Source of the DNA: Pseudoneurospora amorphoporcata
Taxonomy: Eukaryota > Ascomycota > Sordariomycetes > Sordariales > Sordariaceae
DNA: 64,000 bases
Direction of reading: 5' to 3'
NCBI GenBank assembly: GCA_033297205.1
Contig: MU859157.1
Span: 1-64,000 of the forward strand
Shown: in pieces, positions 34,613 to 45,261 of the stretch
Layout: the number at the start of each line of letters is the position of its first letter
Position numbering within the stretch: position 1 is the stretch's first letter
Position numbers and translations under genes: made by a program
Notes under the pieces: generated by a model
Seen by the model: the letters and a program-made list of their open reading frames with translations, nothing else
What the model was told of the DNA's origin: nothing
The model's database searches: none

Positions 34613-36591
34613 TTTGAGTGGTGTTGATGGCGTTGGTGGTGGACTGACTGACTGCTAAGAACAGGTGAGGTTTTTGGGGTCTGCTGGTGAGTTGAACTCT
34701 TCAGGATGATCTGGTGATGAGGTTGACTGGTTCGATATCGTGGATGGTTGCTGATATGCCCTTCCTTTATATACCGGTCTGAGGCTTGAGATCTGGTCCG
34801 ATTATTACCAGGTACGTATTCTCATTTTTTTACCCCATGTCGAAGATCATTTCGTATTGTCAAGTGTCGATATGTTTGACGTCGTAACCGTGGTGGCATC
34901 CTCCGTCGCCGTCTTCCCATGTTCGTCACTGATCTGATAGGCAAGGTATCCGTCCGCTTGATAAGTTGGCGGTTTCATGCCTTCCACCAATCCCATGAAG
35001 GCCATGATCGGAGTTTGATGTTCAAAGAATTGGGGGTGTGGTCGGGTACTTCTCGAAACTTGACCCTGTCGGTATCCGCCCAGCATGTATCTCCTTCCCC
35101 TGGTCCCGGCGTTAGAAACCGTAAAGGGAAAGAGTAGCCTACATTTTCCTGTCTCACTGCACCTATTGAACCTTCTATCTCGATACCTGCTACTATCACT
35201 AGACCGCACGCTTAGACTTGCAACTAAGCACCGTGGATCCTTTGGTCAGGACAAAAGGTACCTACCTTGTCAGCCACGAGATGTGCGGCCTCAACTCTAC
35301 GGACAAAAATGTTTCTCGGGAAGATTTAAGGTAGTTGACTAGTCTGTATGGAGACATCACGGAATGACAAGTGCGACTATCCTAAAAGGCTTAGCTTGCG
35401 TATGCACCCCGGATTCTCCTACCTTTTTTCTGCAATTCCTAGTCTCGCCTGGACCGTTCGGACACCATCCACGTTGTTCATGGGAACGTCTTTCACGTGA
35501 GGTCCGATAGGACATGGCATCATGCCATGAGTTCTGATCGAACCCCCTGAGTCTCTGAAATGCTCAGATATTCGACGGGTTATCGGCTCAAAGTACCAAA
35601 CTTTCATGTGTAGCTGGCCTTATACCTGCCTCTAGAGCTGAGGACATCAGTCGGGATTTCCCCGGCTCCTCTTTTCGACCTCTGGCGATCTGATATTATG
35701 GCTCGAGCATGGATACCGGCAGTTATCATGCACTTCATTCCGAGGTTCGCAGTTTGCACATTCGTAAAAGTCGCGGTTCTGATTCAAGCATTACGTTCGC
35801 AGCATCAAAAGAGGTAGCAACAATTGCAACGTCTTGGCACCGTAACGAGCTCGCACCGGGTTGGTGGGATTTCTTCCAAAGGTGGTAATCTGGAACAGCC
35901 CCTGGTCGTGAAACTCTTGGGCCTGGATTAATGGATTCATGGATTCCGGGAATGTTTGGAGAATAACCTCGGAGGTACGGTTTTACAGTTCACGGTCCAT
36001 ATGTGGAGAGGGGAGCAGAAAGGAGTAACCAAGATCTCGCTCGCTGTTGCTCCCAAGCTTTGGGGTGACGTGGTTCTGGGTTTCTCAAAAAAAAAAAAAA
36101 AAAAAAAAAAAAGGGGGCGGAGATGAAACCATAACGAAATGAACGGCGGAAAAAGCTCGGTTTGTTTACATCCATCCATGATATTTTCGCGTGGTCTGTG
36201 TACTGCCTGGAAGAGTGAAATGGAAGATTGCAAGATTGGAAGAAAGAGTGGAAGGAGGAGGATACGATTGTGGGATCCGAGTGGTGGATTCTTGCACGCA
36301 ACTAAAAAGCGTTGGTTTTCCTACGGGCGACTTCTCTAGAGACAGGACTTGCACGCTATCGGTATCTCCGTTTCGTTTTATTGCAATCATGATGTCTAGC
36401 TGGTTTCATGCTCCATCGCTCTACTTTCACAATCTTTAGATATATCCAGACATCAACGTTTCCCTTTCTTTTTCCGCGTTCTTCCCGACCCAGTCCTGTC
36501 TTCCTCTGTTTCAAGCGATCAAAAAGCGCACTTGCCTGTGCATCCACGCTTACAAGTGGGCCTTCCGCCAAGTTTCTCAACAAAAACTAAT
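34613..36591. other. Gene-poor 2-kb stretch with 26-nt poly-A
   Basis: The first ~200 bp hold the pectate lyase promoter. A run of 26 A lies at 36087-36112. No domain-bearing frame or RNA gene was recognised before tRNA-Ser. Confidence 0.55.
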
Positions 36592-36673
36592 GGCGTGGTG
36601 GCAGAGTGGTCTAATGCGCAAGACTAGAAATCTTGTTCCTTCGGGAGCGTCTGTTCGAATCAGGCCCACGTCG
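36592..36673 (+). tRNA. tRNA-Ser (AGA)
   Basis: Class II tRNA of 82 nt without intron. The acceptor GGCGTGG pairs with CCACGTC (one G-T), the anticodon stem CAAGA/TCTTG encloses loop CTAGAAA with anticodon AGA, the long variable arm contains CCTTCGGG, and the T-arm is GTCTG-TTCGAAT-CAGGC with discriminator G. A T-run beginning about 20 nt downstream is a pol III terminator. Confidence 0.93.
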
Positions 36674-37074
36674 CACGATGATCACCAAAAACTTCTTTTT
36701 TTTCCCATTTTCTGCTTGCTAGATCCGTCTCTATCAACTTTTTGTCTTTTTTTTATTCTTTCGTGGGTACTTTTTCTTTGGGTGGGGGGGATCACCTCGG
36801 AGAGAAAAGGGTCCTGACGACCAGCTGGTGGACGGTGACATTCCGAGATGTCGGAACCCCCTGAACACAGTTTTGCTCCACCAGGAAGGCCTATATGGAC
36901 CATCCGGCATGGTCTGTCTATACTCCCTAATATCGTATACGAGACATGGGTGAAGTGTCGTCCACCACCTAGAGTCGATTATTTCCTCAAAGTTGCACCC
37001 AAACTCTAACCGCTGGTCCTATTCTGGACACGAGCAACCAGTGCCCTTTCGTCTATCCGATAACCTCCACCTTT
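36674..37074. other. Short intergenic region
   Basis: Nothing recognised between tRNA-Ser and the DUF3112-like gene apart from T-rich terminator sequence near 36691-36755. Confidence 0.6.
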
Positions 37075-38318
37075 TTAGCCAGACCCAAAAATATACTCAT
37101 CCGTATTAATCCTGTCCACAAACCTCTTCTTCCCCGAACCTTCGTGGACGAACCCATGAGCCCCCAAGTGAACCTCCTTCCACAACGCATAGTGATTGTG
37201 ATTATGATCATGCTCATGCTCATTCGTCTGCTCATGATAACGACGCTCCTCCTCTCCCAAGCTCATGCCTATGCCAGAGTCCACACGATGCGTAAAGCTC
37301 CCATCCCGACTCTCCAATCTCTCCCTCTGCGCCTTAAACCTTCCATCCACCCTCGCCAACGCAAAGATCAAAACCATCAATAACTCCAGAATATAATCTG
37401 ACAAGTACAGCGCCACGCGATGATGCCAGCGCCCAGGCCTATTCACGGGGCGTCTCGCATACGCCACGCCGCACTCGTACCCGACGTTCAGCGTCATCAA
37501 CAGGGCCGAGGCGAGCACCAGCCACAGCCGGACCTTGTACCGCCTTCTTTCTTCTTCCGAACTTGAAATCTTGCCCGTGTCGCGAAACACGTGGCCCACG
37601 GCTGCGAAGATTACGGGGCTGAAAGCCAGGACCGTCAAGATTGTCAACGCGGCGAGGTGCACGGCACGCCCTTGCTGCGCCACGAAGTCCGTGTGCACGT
37701 GGTAGCTGTCAACGAGGCTGGTGATGGCCATGACCAGACAGGCCAAGGTGGCGAACACGAGAAAGCGGCAGACGCGCAGCGGCGCCGGATGCGAGCCGTA
37801 GAGAGCATAGTCGCGGTTCAGTCGGCGGAGCATAAGGAAGTTGAGAATGTAGATGAGCGTGTTGCCCGCGGTTGTGAAGGTGCGGGCGGGCACGGCGACG
37901 ACCTGCTCGGGGATGTGCAGGTCCGTGACCGAGGCGGCCCAGATGATGCGCATGATTAGCGAGACGATGCGCAGCATGCAGAAGACGAAGAGCATCATGG
38001 CGAAGAAGTGCCGTTGTGCCGGGAGGCGGCGGCGGTCGATGGCGAAATAGGTGAAGAGGTGCCAGGCGGCGGCGATCCCGAAGAGGAAGATGAAGACGGA
38101 GCAAATGGGAATGTCAACGCCGTCCGAGGGGATGCCGCCTAGGACGGCCCATTCGCTGCCGTTGGGAATGGACTTGGGGCTAACGACTTCCTCCTGAGGG
38201 GAGTGAGTAAGGAGAGGTTAGTTTTGGGCCTTGGGCCGGAAGAAAGGGGAGGATCGAAACCAAAACAAACATCAAGGCGATGGATGCTTACAGGTAGAGT
38301 GCCATCTTGTAGAGACAT
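37075..38318 (-). CDS. Seven-helix fungal membrane protein (DUF3112-like)
   Basis: Exon 1 is only 27 nt (38318-38292, MSLQDGTLP). After a 98-bp intron (GTAAGC...CTCAG), exon 2 runs 38193-37075; 381 aa. About seven hydrophobic helices are visible, beginning with ICSVFIFLFGIAAAWHLFTYF, then FFAMMLFVFCMLRIVSLIMRI and TLIYILNFLMLRRLNRDY. The first conserved loop plus RMIWA-like sequence match my memory of DUF3112 fungal membrane proteins (PF11309). The tail is hydrophilic, with a His-rich NEHEHDHNHNHY segment that could bind metal. Function unknown. The tiny first exon could be mis-assigned, but both splice sites are good and the phase fits. Confidence 0.78.
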
Positions 38319-39194
38319 TACATTTGTTGCAGTGGTAATTATTATTTCCTTTTCGTCAGTGTCTTGACGGAATCAAAATATCGATGATGAAGGTAGAAAT
38401 AGCTTGGACGATGGTGTAGGTCGGTCACGGTTCTTGGCAACATAACGACGACCTCAAAGCCCTCAAATAAATGAGCAGGAGCACTTTGTTACCCACAGAC
38501 CCCGATGATTGCACTCTATAAAATCGAGTCGTCCAGAAACTCCCTCGCTGGGCTCACGTCATGTTGTCCGAATCAACAAGATGTGAAGAGAGCTTGGCCC
38601 CTTGGCTTTCCCACCGGGATCTCCTTGGCTGGCATGTTTGGTGGAGTGACTTTTATGTAAGTCGAGTTCCACAACAAGGGAGGTCAAACCGAACGGACGA
38701 ATTGTGAAAAACGTGGGGTGTTCGATGAAAGGCTGTAGGTTGGGTTGAAGAGTCAGTTCAGGTTTAAAAGTTTAAAAGTATGGCACGAAACAAGATGACG
38801 ATCAGTGTCCATTCTATCGGCCACCACATCACGGGATTAACGAGTGAGATTGTCAACCAAGCCCGTGATGTTTGCCTGAATAATCACATGTCAAAAGAAG
38901 GCCCTTTGTCACTACCTGCAATGGGATTTTGTTGAAAGAAAATCGTCTGAGAAGATGCCCGAGACAGAAAGAGCGCCGTTGGCGAGGTCTCAAGAGAGAC
39001 CTAGAAACGCCGCCGTACGTGGGAGACGTACATCTCGTCCAGCTGAAGACACCAGGCCATACAGCATGGCAGACACTGGAAGGTGAACGTAGCTTCGGTA
39101 CCGACTGAGCTATTGTTTGGGTTCGACTTAAAGGCACTCTGAGTCTGGAATGATTTGAAGGGGTTATCATGTATTCCAGTCAGCATCTCGCTCT
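38319..39194. other. Divergent promoter region
   Basis: Lies between the DUF3112-like gene (minus) and the SRPK-like kinase (plus). No gene recognised. Confidence 0.6.
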
Positions 39195-40664
39195 ATGTCT
39201 CGCCGGCTGGCTTATCGTAAAAGTCCTCTGCAAACATCACGCCCCGTTGCAGTGCCGATGTCTGCCGCTCGCTCAGAGAATCCTGCCGAAATCCAGGTGA
39301 AGATAATCACCAAAGACGGAGCTCTCCGGCGCCACACGGAGGACCGCTACTTATACCTGTCTGGGGAGTTATTTTCAGTACAGATCAACACGGAGATCGG
39401 AGCAAAAAAAGCCGACCGGATTTTTCGTGTCATCAACAAGCTCGGGTACGGAACCTACGGTACCGTCTGGCTAGTCGAGGACACTAAGCCTCCCGCAAAT
39501 GCTCCTTCAAGATGGAAAGCCATCAAGATGCACCGTCGAGGAACTGCCGACACCGACCTTCGCGTTTTGAAGGAGTTCAAGCGCGCCGTTATCACCCCCG
39601 AAAAAGCACTAGCCGAGTACCAGGTCGCCATTCCGTACGAACAGTTCCCTATCAAGGGAGGGCCGGGTAATAAGACGACTTATACCTGCTCCGTGCTGCC
39701 TTTGCTGGGCCCCAGGGTGGACAACGAGGGTTTGTGCTCTCGGGACGGGAACGATCACGCCAGCCGGTTTGCCTGTCGACAGATCGCGGAGGCTCTTCAG
39801 AAGCTGCATAAGATGGGAATCGCCCATGGGGACTTTCGGCCGGCAAATATCCTATACTACCTGCCTCACTTGGATAAACTTAGTCAAGACGAGATCATGC
39901 ATGTGTATGGTCAGCCAAAAGCACTCGAGCTGAAGGATCCCACGCCCATGAGAGAGCCAGACCACCTCGTGTTTCCGGCAACGTGTGACGTTGAGGCACT
40001 CCGGGAAATTCTGGCTCGAAAAAACTTGGACATGGGCCTGGTAGGGCAACCCGGCCTCCAGGTCCCTCGCGCGACCGTCATCGATATGGGCGCAGCCTGG
40101 CACCAGTCATGGGGGCCGCGTTGCACGCTGATTCCCGCAAGTTATAGGGCGCCAGAGTGCATCATACGCCAGGACGGATACACGAGCGTGGAAAGTGACA
40201 TATGGGCGCTGGGCTGCTGCATGGTCAAGATATGCATGGGGCATACTGCCTTCCGAGACAACACGTGGGAATCCGTCGACAGACGCCCCGACACCGATGT
40301 GCTGGCCGAGATGGAATTTTTCCTTGGCCCTATTCCCGTACCGTATCGAAGTGCCTGGAAGGAGCGGACTGAAGGGAAGAACACTGTGTTTCCGTCTAAT
40401 CCGGCGCATGTTGGGTTCCTCAGGTACAAGGCGCTAAAGGATTGGAGGAAGATGCATAGACGAGATGGGGCAAGGAGTCCGCTTCATCTGATGGTGTCGA
40501 AGAGCGAGTTGCCGAAGGAGAAGGCGGACATGTTTCTGGATCTCTTACAGGGCATCTTCAAGTGGTTTCCTGGCCAGAGGATGTCCCTCGAAGATATCTT
40601 GAAGCATCCTTTTCTGCAAGTGTCTGATACAGGCCCAGAGCAGGTCTTGGGAGGAAACACATAG
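39195..40664 (+). CDS. SRPK-like serine/threonine kinase
   Basis: Single exon, 489 aa; an alternative start is M22. N-terminal residues EDRYLYLSGELF...GAKKADRIFRVINKLGYGTYGTVWLVED follow the SRPK-like pattern, with the G-loop at 84-89 and Lys111 (AIK). The catalytic loop is HGDFRPANIL (211-220) instead of HRDLKPEN, and the metal-binding motif is DMG (297-299) instead of DFG. The catalytic aspartates are kept. RAPE (318-321) and SDIWALG (334-340) are standard. Fungal genomes carry many such lineage-expanded SRPK-like kinases distinct from the splicing kinase itself. No RS-substrate docking groove can be judged from sequence alone. Confidence 0.85.
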   Translation: MSRRLAYRKSPLQTSRPVAVPMSAARSENPAEIQVKIITKDGALRRHTEDRYLYLSGELFSVQINTEIGAKKADRIFRVINKLGYGTYGTVWLVEDTKPPANAPSRWKAIKMHRRGTADTDLRVLKEFKRAVITPEKALAEYQVAIPYEQFPIKGGPGNKTTYTCSVLPLLGPRVDNEGLCSRDGNDHASRFACRQIAEALQKLHKMGIAHGDFRPANILYYLPHLDKLSQDEIMHVYGQPKALELKDPTPMREPDHLVFPATCDVEALREILARKNLDMGLVGQPGLQVPRATVIDMGAAWHQSWGPRCTLIPASYRAPECIIRQDGYTSVESDIWALGCCMVKICMGHTAFRDNTWESVDRRPDTDVLAEMEFFLGPIPVPYRSAWKERTEGKNTVFPSNPAHVGFLRYKALKDWRKMHRRDGARSPLHLMVSKSELPKEKADMFLDLLQGIFKWFPGQRMSLEDILKHPFLQVSDTGPEQVLGGNT

Positions 40665-41558
40665 CGATAGTAATACGCGTGCCTGTGAGTGGGAGCATCG
40701 TCAGCATGGTAAGGTATTTGGCATCGAACTCGACGAGTGAATAGAAACAGGACCGGACGCGAAGCTCTGAATCTGTCATCGCACGTCGTCTAGATCCAGT
40801 CGTGTGACATGCATCCGTATGTGAAACTGCAACCAGGAAAGATTTCCAAGCTGTGATGACGTGAATCCATATCGGAATCTGAAGACGTCGAGTCTGGTCC
40901 AAGGGAATTGAGAGGAGCAGAAGCCAAGAGGGGAGTTTGCAAGAGCGGCACGGCACGGCTCGCTGCGAGACCGTGACCCGACCGAGGGATGGCGGGGATG
41001 ATCCCTGTAGTGCCGTGCCGTGCCTGACGAAGCCCACTGTGTTTGCAAACTGCAGGCCCGTGCGCCTCCGCTGATGATGTGCAGCGCTAGGGCGTTTTAG
41101 GGCCAATGTTTCGGCGACCTCATTCCGGGTTTTGTCGGATTATACTTTATTTATAAAAGCCACTCTACGAATCAAAAAGTGTCTCTCAAGGTATCAGAAC
41201 GTCAAAGTAACGAGACTACTTCTCGATTGACATGGTCTTCCTTCTGCTCGCCCCGGATGTTGCACCCGCCTGCCCGTTACGTAAGCCTGAGCCGTCCCCA
41301 CATTTTCCGGAAGTTGGAAGCCGCCCGTGACAGGATCGACCTCTCCGACTCTCCGACTCTCCGACAAACCACCGAACGACAACATGGGCAGTAACATATA
41401 AACGAGCAAGTAATTACCATCTGATCTCTCACTCGCATCCCAACTCCTTAAACTCCTCTGCTCCTTCCATGAGAGGGGAACAAACCAAAACGAACAAAGA
41501 CGTCTCCAAGCCACCCATTAACCGGCCGACAGACGGGACTTGGAAGGCTGCCAGTCAG
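40665..41558. other. Convergent 3' region, no gene recognised
   Basis: Lies between the SRPK-like kinase and the Clr5-domain gene. A TTTATAAAA motif near 41150 is not followed by a convincing gene. Confidence 0.55.
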
Positions 41559-43495
41559 TCAACAAGGAAGCGGATAAGGCACCGCCCTATCCGTCGTCCT
41601 AACCGACCGCATCGCATACGCCAGGTGTTTCTCCCCCGACACCACGGCCCACCAATCATTCTGCAACGGACTGCTCTCCCTCGCCAAGTTCAGCGACTCC
41701 TCGAGCACATCGACCGCCTTTGGGTCTCCCTGCTGCCTCAACGCCTCGCCCTTGGCCCTCAAGTAACACAACCGCATCCGCCAATCGGCCGCGCCAGACA
41801 AGCTATCGAGCGTATTCTCAAACATCTTGAGATTCTCCAGCGCGGACGTGATGTCATTCATGCCCAGCTCGCAATGAATGACCCTGACCAGCGAGTCCAG
41901 CCTGCCGTACGTATCTTCCGGGTGTGCCTTCTCCTCTAGCTCAGCGGCCGCGACCATGTACTTTTTCGCCGAAGCCAGGTCCCCTTGGGCGTAGAGAGCC
42001 GAGTACAGGCCCCGCACCGCCGCCAGCGTCTGCGGGTGTTCCTCGCCCAGCCGCTCGGCTAAGCCGTTGACGGCCCAGCGGAGACTGGTGACCACGAGGT
42101 CCGAGAGCACCTCGGGGCTGCGCAGCAGGGAATCGCAGACGGCGTAGAGCGGGTGCGACTGCCCGTGGAGCTGGCCGACCTCGTGCCGGATGTAGCTCAG
42201 GAGGTAGTGCAGGGCCAGGGCCTTGCCTTCCTGCCAGAACCGGCAACAGACTTGGAAGATGCACGTCAGCAAGAGAGGGTTCGGGTCGGGCGTGAGAATG
42301 GGCCGGATCTGGTCGAGCGTGTCGTTGTAGAGCGTCACGATGCTATCGCGCTTGTCCTTCCACTGAGGGAGGGAGAGCTGAGCGGACACGGAAAGGGCGA
42401 GCTCGTAGAACCGACGCAGGTTCCAGTGCGGCGGCTGCTGGACTACGTCCGATTCGTCAACCTGTGAGTGCGCGAAGCGGACGTAAAAGTCCCGCGTGCC
42501 GGTTACCACGGTCTGGACCGAGAGAAGGTGGCCCGGTGGCGTGAGAGGGTGCAAGTCGGTGAGTTTGCGCTTGCGGCGCCAGTTGTCCGGGCTGCTCTCG
42601 GGCGAGTCGTCCTCGTTCTTTACAACTGGTGGTTTCCGCCGCTGTTGCTGTCGCAGGAGGAGGATTTCGGGAGGTGAGCTTGGTCGTGATTTGATTGGTT
42701 TAACACTCGTAGGGCTGGCCAGCTCGGTTTGGGGTGGTGATATCAGTGCTGGGGGTGTCGCGATATTCACGGGCGTGCCGATAGGTGTCCCGACAGACTG
42801 GTTCGGCGTGGGAGGGTCCCGGTGGATCGCCACGAGTTCGGCTGCAGCCGTGACTGGGTCCCGGGGGATGACCTCGAGCGGCTGTGGGGAGTCCAAGCTG
42901 GGCCGAGTTGGGGAGTTTGGACGACTACTCACAGGCGTGTAGCACTCGATTTCATGCGGCATAATGGACAGGTCAATATCTTCCCCGCCCCCCCGGGAGG
43001 AAGCTTTTTGATGGCCATGGTGCTTGCGGTGCCAATATCGGTCGAGCTCAGCTTGTGATATCTCTCTGCCCCTGACACGGAAGGCTGACTTTTTGCCCTG
43101 AGCAGCTCTCTGTGCGGCCTTGGCCAACATAAATCTCATGTCACTCTCCTATGAAACGACGGGTAAGCAAAGCTGGGCCATGATGCTTGTACCGGCCGGA
43201 ACTGGTCCTACCCTGTTGTTCTTCTCGAGGCCCCATTGTTGGAGTCTGATCTTGTACTGGTGTATGCTACAACGACAAACCGCAAGTCAGACTACGCCAG
43301 TCATTGCAAAACCGTGGTTCAGGTGTGTAAAGGCGGACTTGGGATCTCCACTCACGTCGCGCGGAACCCATGTTTCTGGACCATGATCTCCCTCACATCT
43401 CGAAGCTTTCTCTTCTCGGACAAGTACAGATGTGTGATGGTTTTCTTCCACATCTCCCACTCCTCCTTGGAGTGGATGGCCCCCGAGCTAATCAT
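41559..43495 (-). CDS. Clr5-domain protein with TPR-like C-terminus
   Basis: Exons 43495-43356, 43266-43212 and 43148-41559; introns 89 and 63 bp; 594 aa (615 aa if the in-frame ATG at 43558 is used). The spliced N-terminus SKEEWEMWKKTITHLYL...LRDVREIMVQKHGFRAT-IHQYKIRLQQWGLEKNN is a complete Clr5 domain (PF14420), named after the S. pombe silencing factor Clr5. The middle is Pro/Ser-rich and disordered with a basic NWRRKRK patch. The C-terminal half is helical with TPR-type repeats (LVRVIHCELGMNDITSALENLKMF; LRAKGEALRQQGDPKAVDVLEESL). Likely nuclear; role unknown in filamentous fungi. Confidence 0.85.
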
Positions 43496-43558
43496 GGCGC
43501 AGGTCGGATCCGGTAACCGATGTGCCAGGTTTGGCGAGGTTGAAGCGGGCCAAGACAT

Positions 43559-45261
43559 GAATCACCAGTCGAAGGGCACCAATCTCTGGGTTGAAACAAA
43601 AGTTGTCTGCTTCTCGTGTGCTTCCAGAAGGTCGAGGCGTGCAATGATACGATTTGGGAGTGCTTTGTAAGAGATTTGAAGGCCCCTTCGAGACGTCTTG
43701 GAAATGCCACTTGCTCGATTCGGAATGGGGGTACAGGAGGAAGGTGAGTGGACCGGCATTCAAGGCTTCGTCAAGCTTTCTCTGGGCGGCCTTGTCGCTG
43801 TTGACTCCCAAGTTTGTGTTAATCGGGCACGGTCATAGGTGACAAAAGTATGTAGAATTAAGCGATACAGAGAACAAGAATGCTGGCCGAGGCGGGGTGT
43901 GAGGGCTCGGGGCGACTTATGTCTGATGCAGACCACTTTTGTCTGTCCAATAATACGGAATAGCGAACGTTGCTCCGTTTCGCTAAAGTATTCCCTAAAC
44001 GTCACATGTGCGGCACTGTCCTATACCGGAGGGAGGGTGTATCGAACACCAAGGTAACCGCTCTGTCGATAGGAGAGGATATCCCGTGGGTCGATGTGGA
44101 GAGAGTGGTACATCTAGCTGAGTTTGGTAACTGCCTTCTACGTGAGACCGTCTTGCGGTTAACTGAAGATTAGCGAGTCATCGGTGGTCCACAGTCTACC
44201 TAGTCTAGCGCCGGCTGAGAAGTGGAAGCCATCACAGGTTGACATCCGATGGGCTGTGAAAGCATGGGAAGTGGAGGGTATCAAGGCGCTATAGGGTCCA
44301 TGGACTGCTCCACGAGTACTGAATGGCTGCATTGGATGGCCTGGTGAAGTCTTAGCGACTCAAAAAGGGACCCTAACCCTCAGCTGATAACTGCCGGCAG
44401 ACCGACCGAGTACGACATTGTGAATTCGTGATTCGCTTCCGTCAAGGACGGCCCTCGCCTACATACATCATGTCGCCCTCAGGTTCTCAGGGAGTCAGGT
44501 CCTCTCTGTTGATCGTGTGTGACAGGAACAGTCGGCTTCTCACGGTCTTTCGAAGAGCGGAAAAGCGGAATTCATCGCTGTAAATCACCCGGGGCTTGTT
44601 CCGTGAACATGTCTTGACCATTGGTTGCCTCCTTGGCTTTTCTCGACGGGCGTCTTGCCTCCAGGCCACGTCGGGGTCCAAGTCCGCCGGTGCATCGATC
44701 GGCGGTTACCACCCGATCAGTATGAACTAGTGCTGAGGGCGACCGATAACGGCGAAGTGGGGTTGAATAGGTAGCCATCATCGCAAGAGTCGGAATCCTT
44801 TGAACTTTGAAGGCTTTCGAACGTGACTGAGAGAACGAGACGAGGTGACATTGAGTGGAACGTTGGATGAGAGCGCAACCTGAATTGACCAATGCGGGCA
44901 ACAGCAGGGTGGAGAAATGAACATGCGAAGTGGTTGGGTTGTAAAAAATAACAGAACATGGACAGTCCAATACGGCTCGCTTTGTCTACTAGGAAAGGCC
45001 GTTAAATTTGAAAACATATTATTGTGATCAAAAAAGCCCTGAAGGTAGCTTCAAAGGTATAATGATGGATCCGGAATAGGAGGGTGTAATGTAGACTAGT
45101 AGCCAGATGTATTGGACCGCAACAAGGTAACCTCGTTGTAGAGTCACGTGATGCATTCATGTGGAGCCTTTTCCCTCTCTTCTGGTCCTGGGCGTCGGTC
45201 TTGATTTGAAAACCAACCGCGATTCTGAACGCTTCGTTCGTCATAAAAGAGGAACACTGCA
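43559..45261. other. 1.7-kb intergenic region
   Basis: Contains the divergent promoters of the Clr5 gene and the Zn2Cys6 regulator. Frames such as 44572-44970 (minus) have no recognisable features. A single CCCTAACCCT near 44370 is too short to be an interstitial telomere. Confidence 0.5.

Noticed and set aside
44365..44382. CCCTAACCCT as an interstitial telomere
   Set aside because: Less than two units; a chance occurrence is likely. The same applies to GGTTAGGG near 2758.
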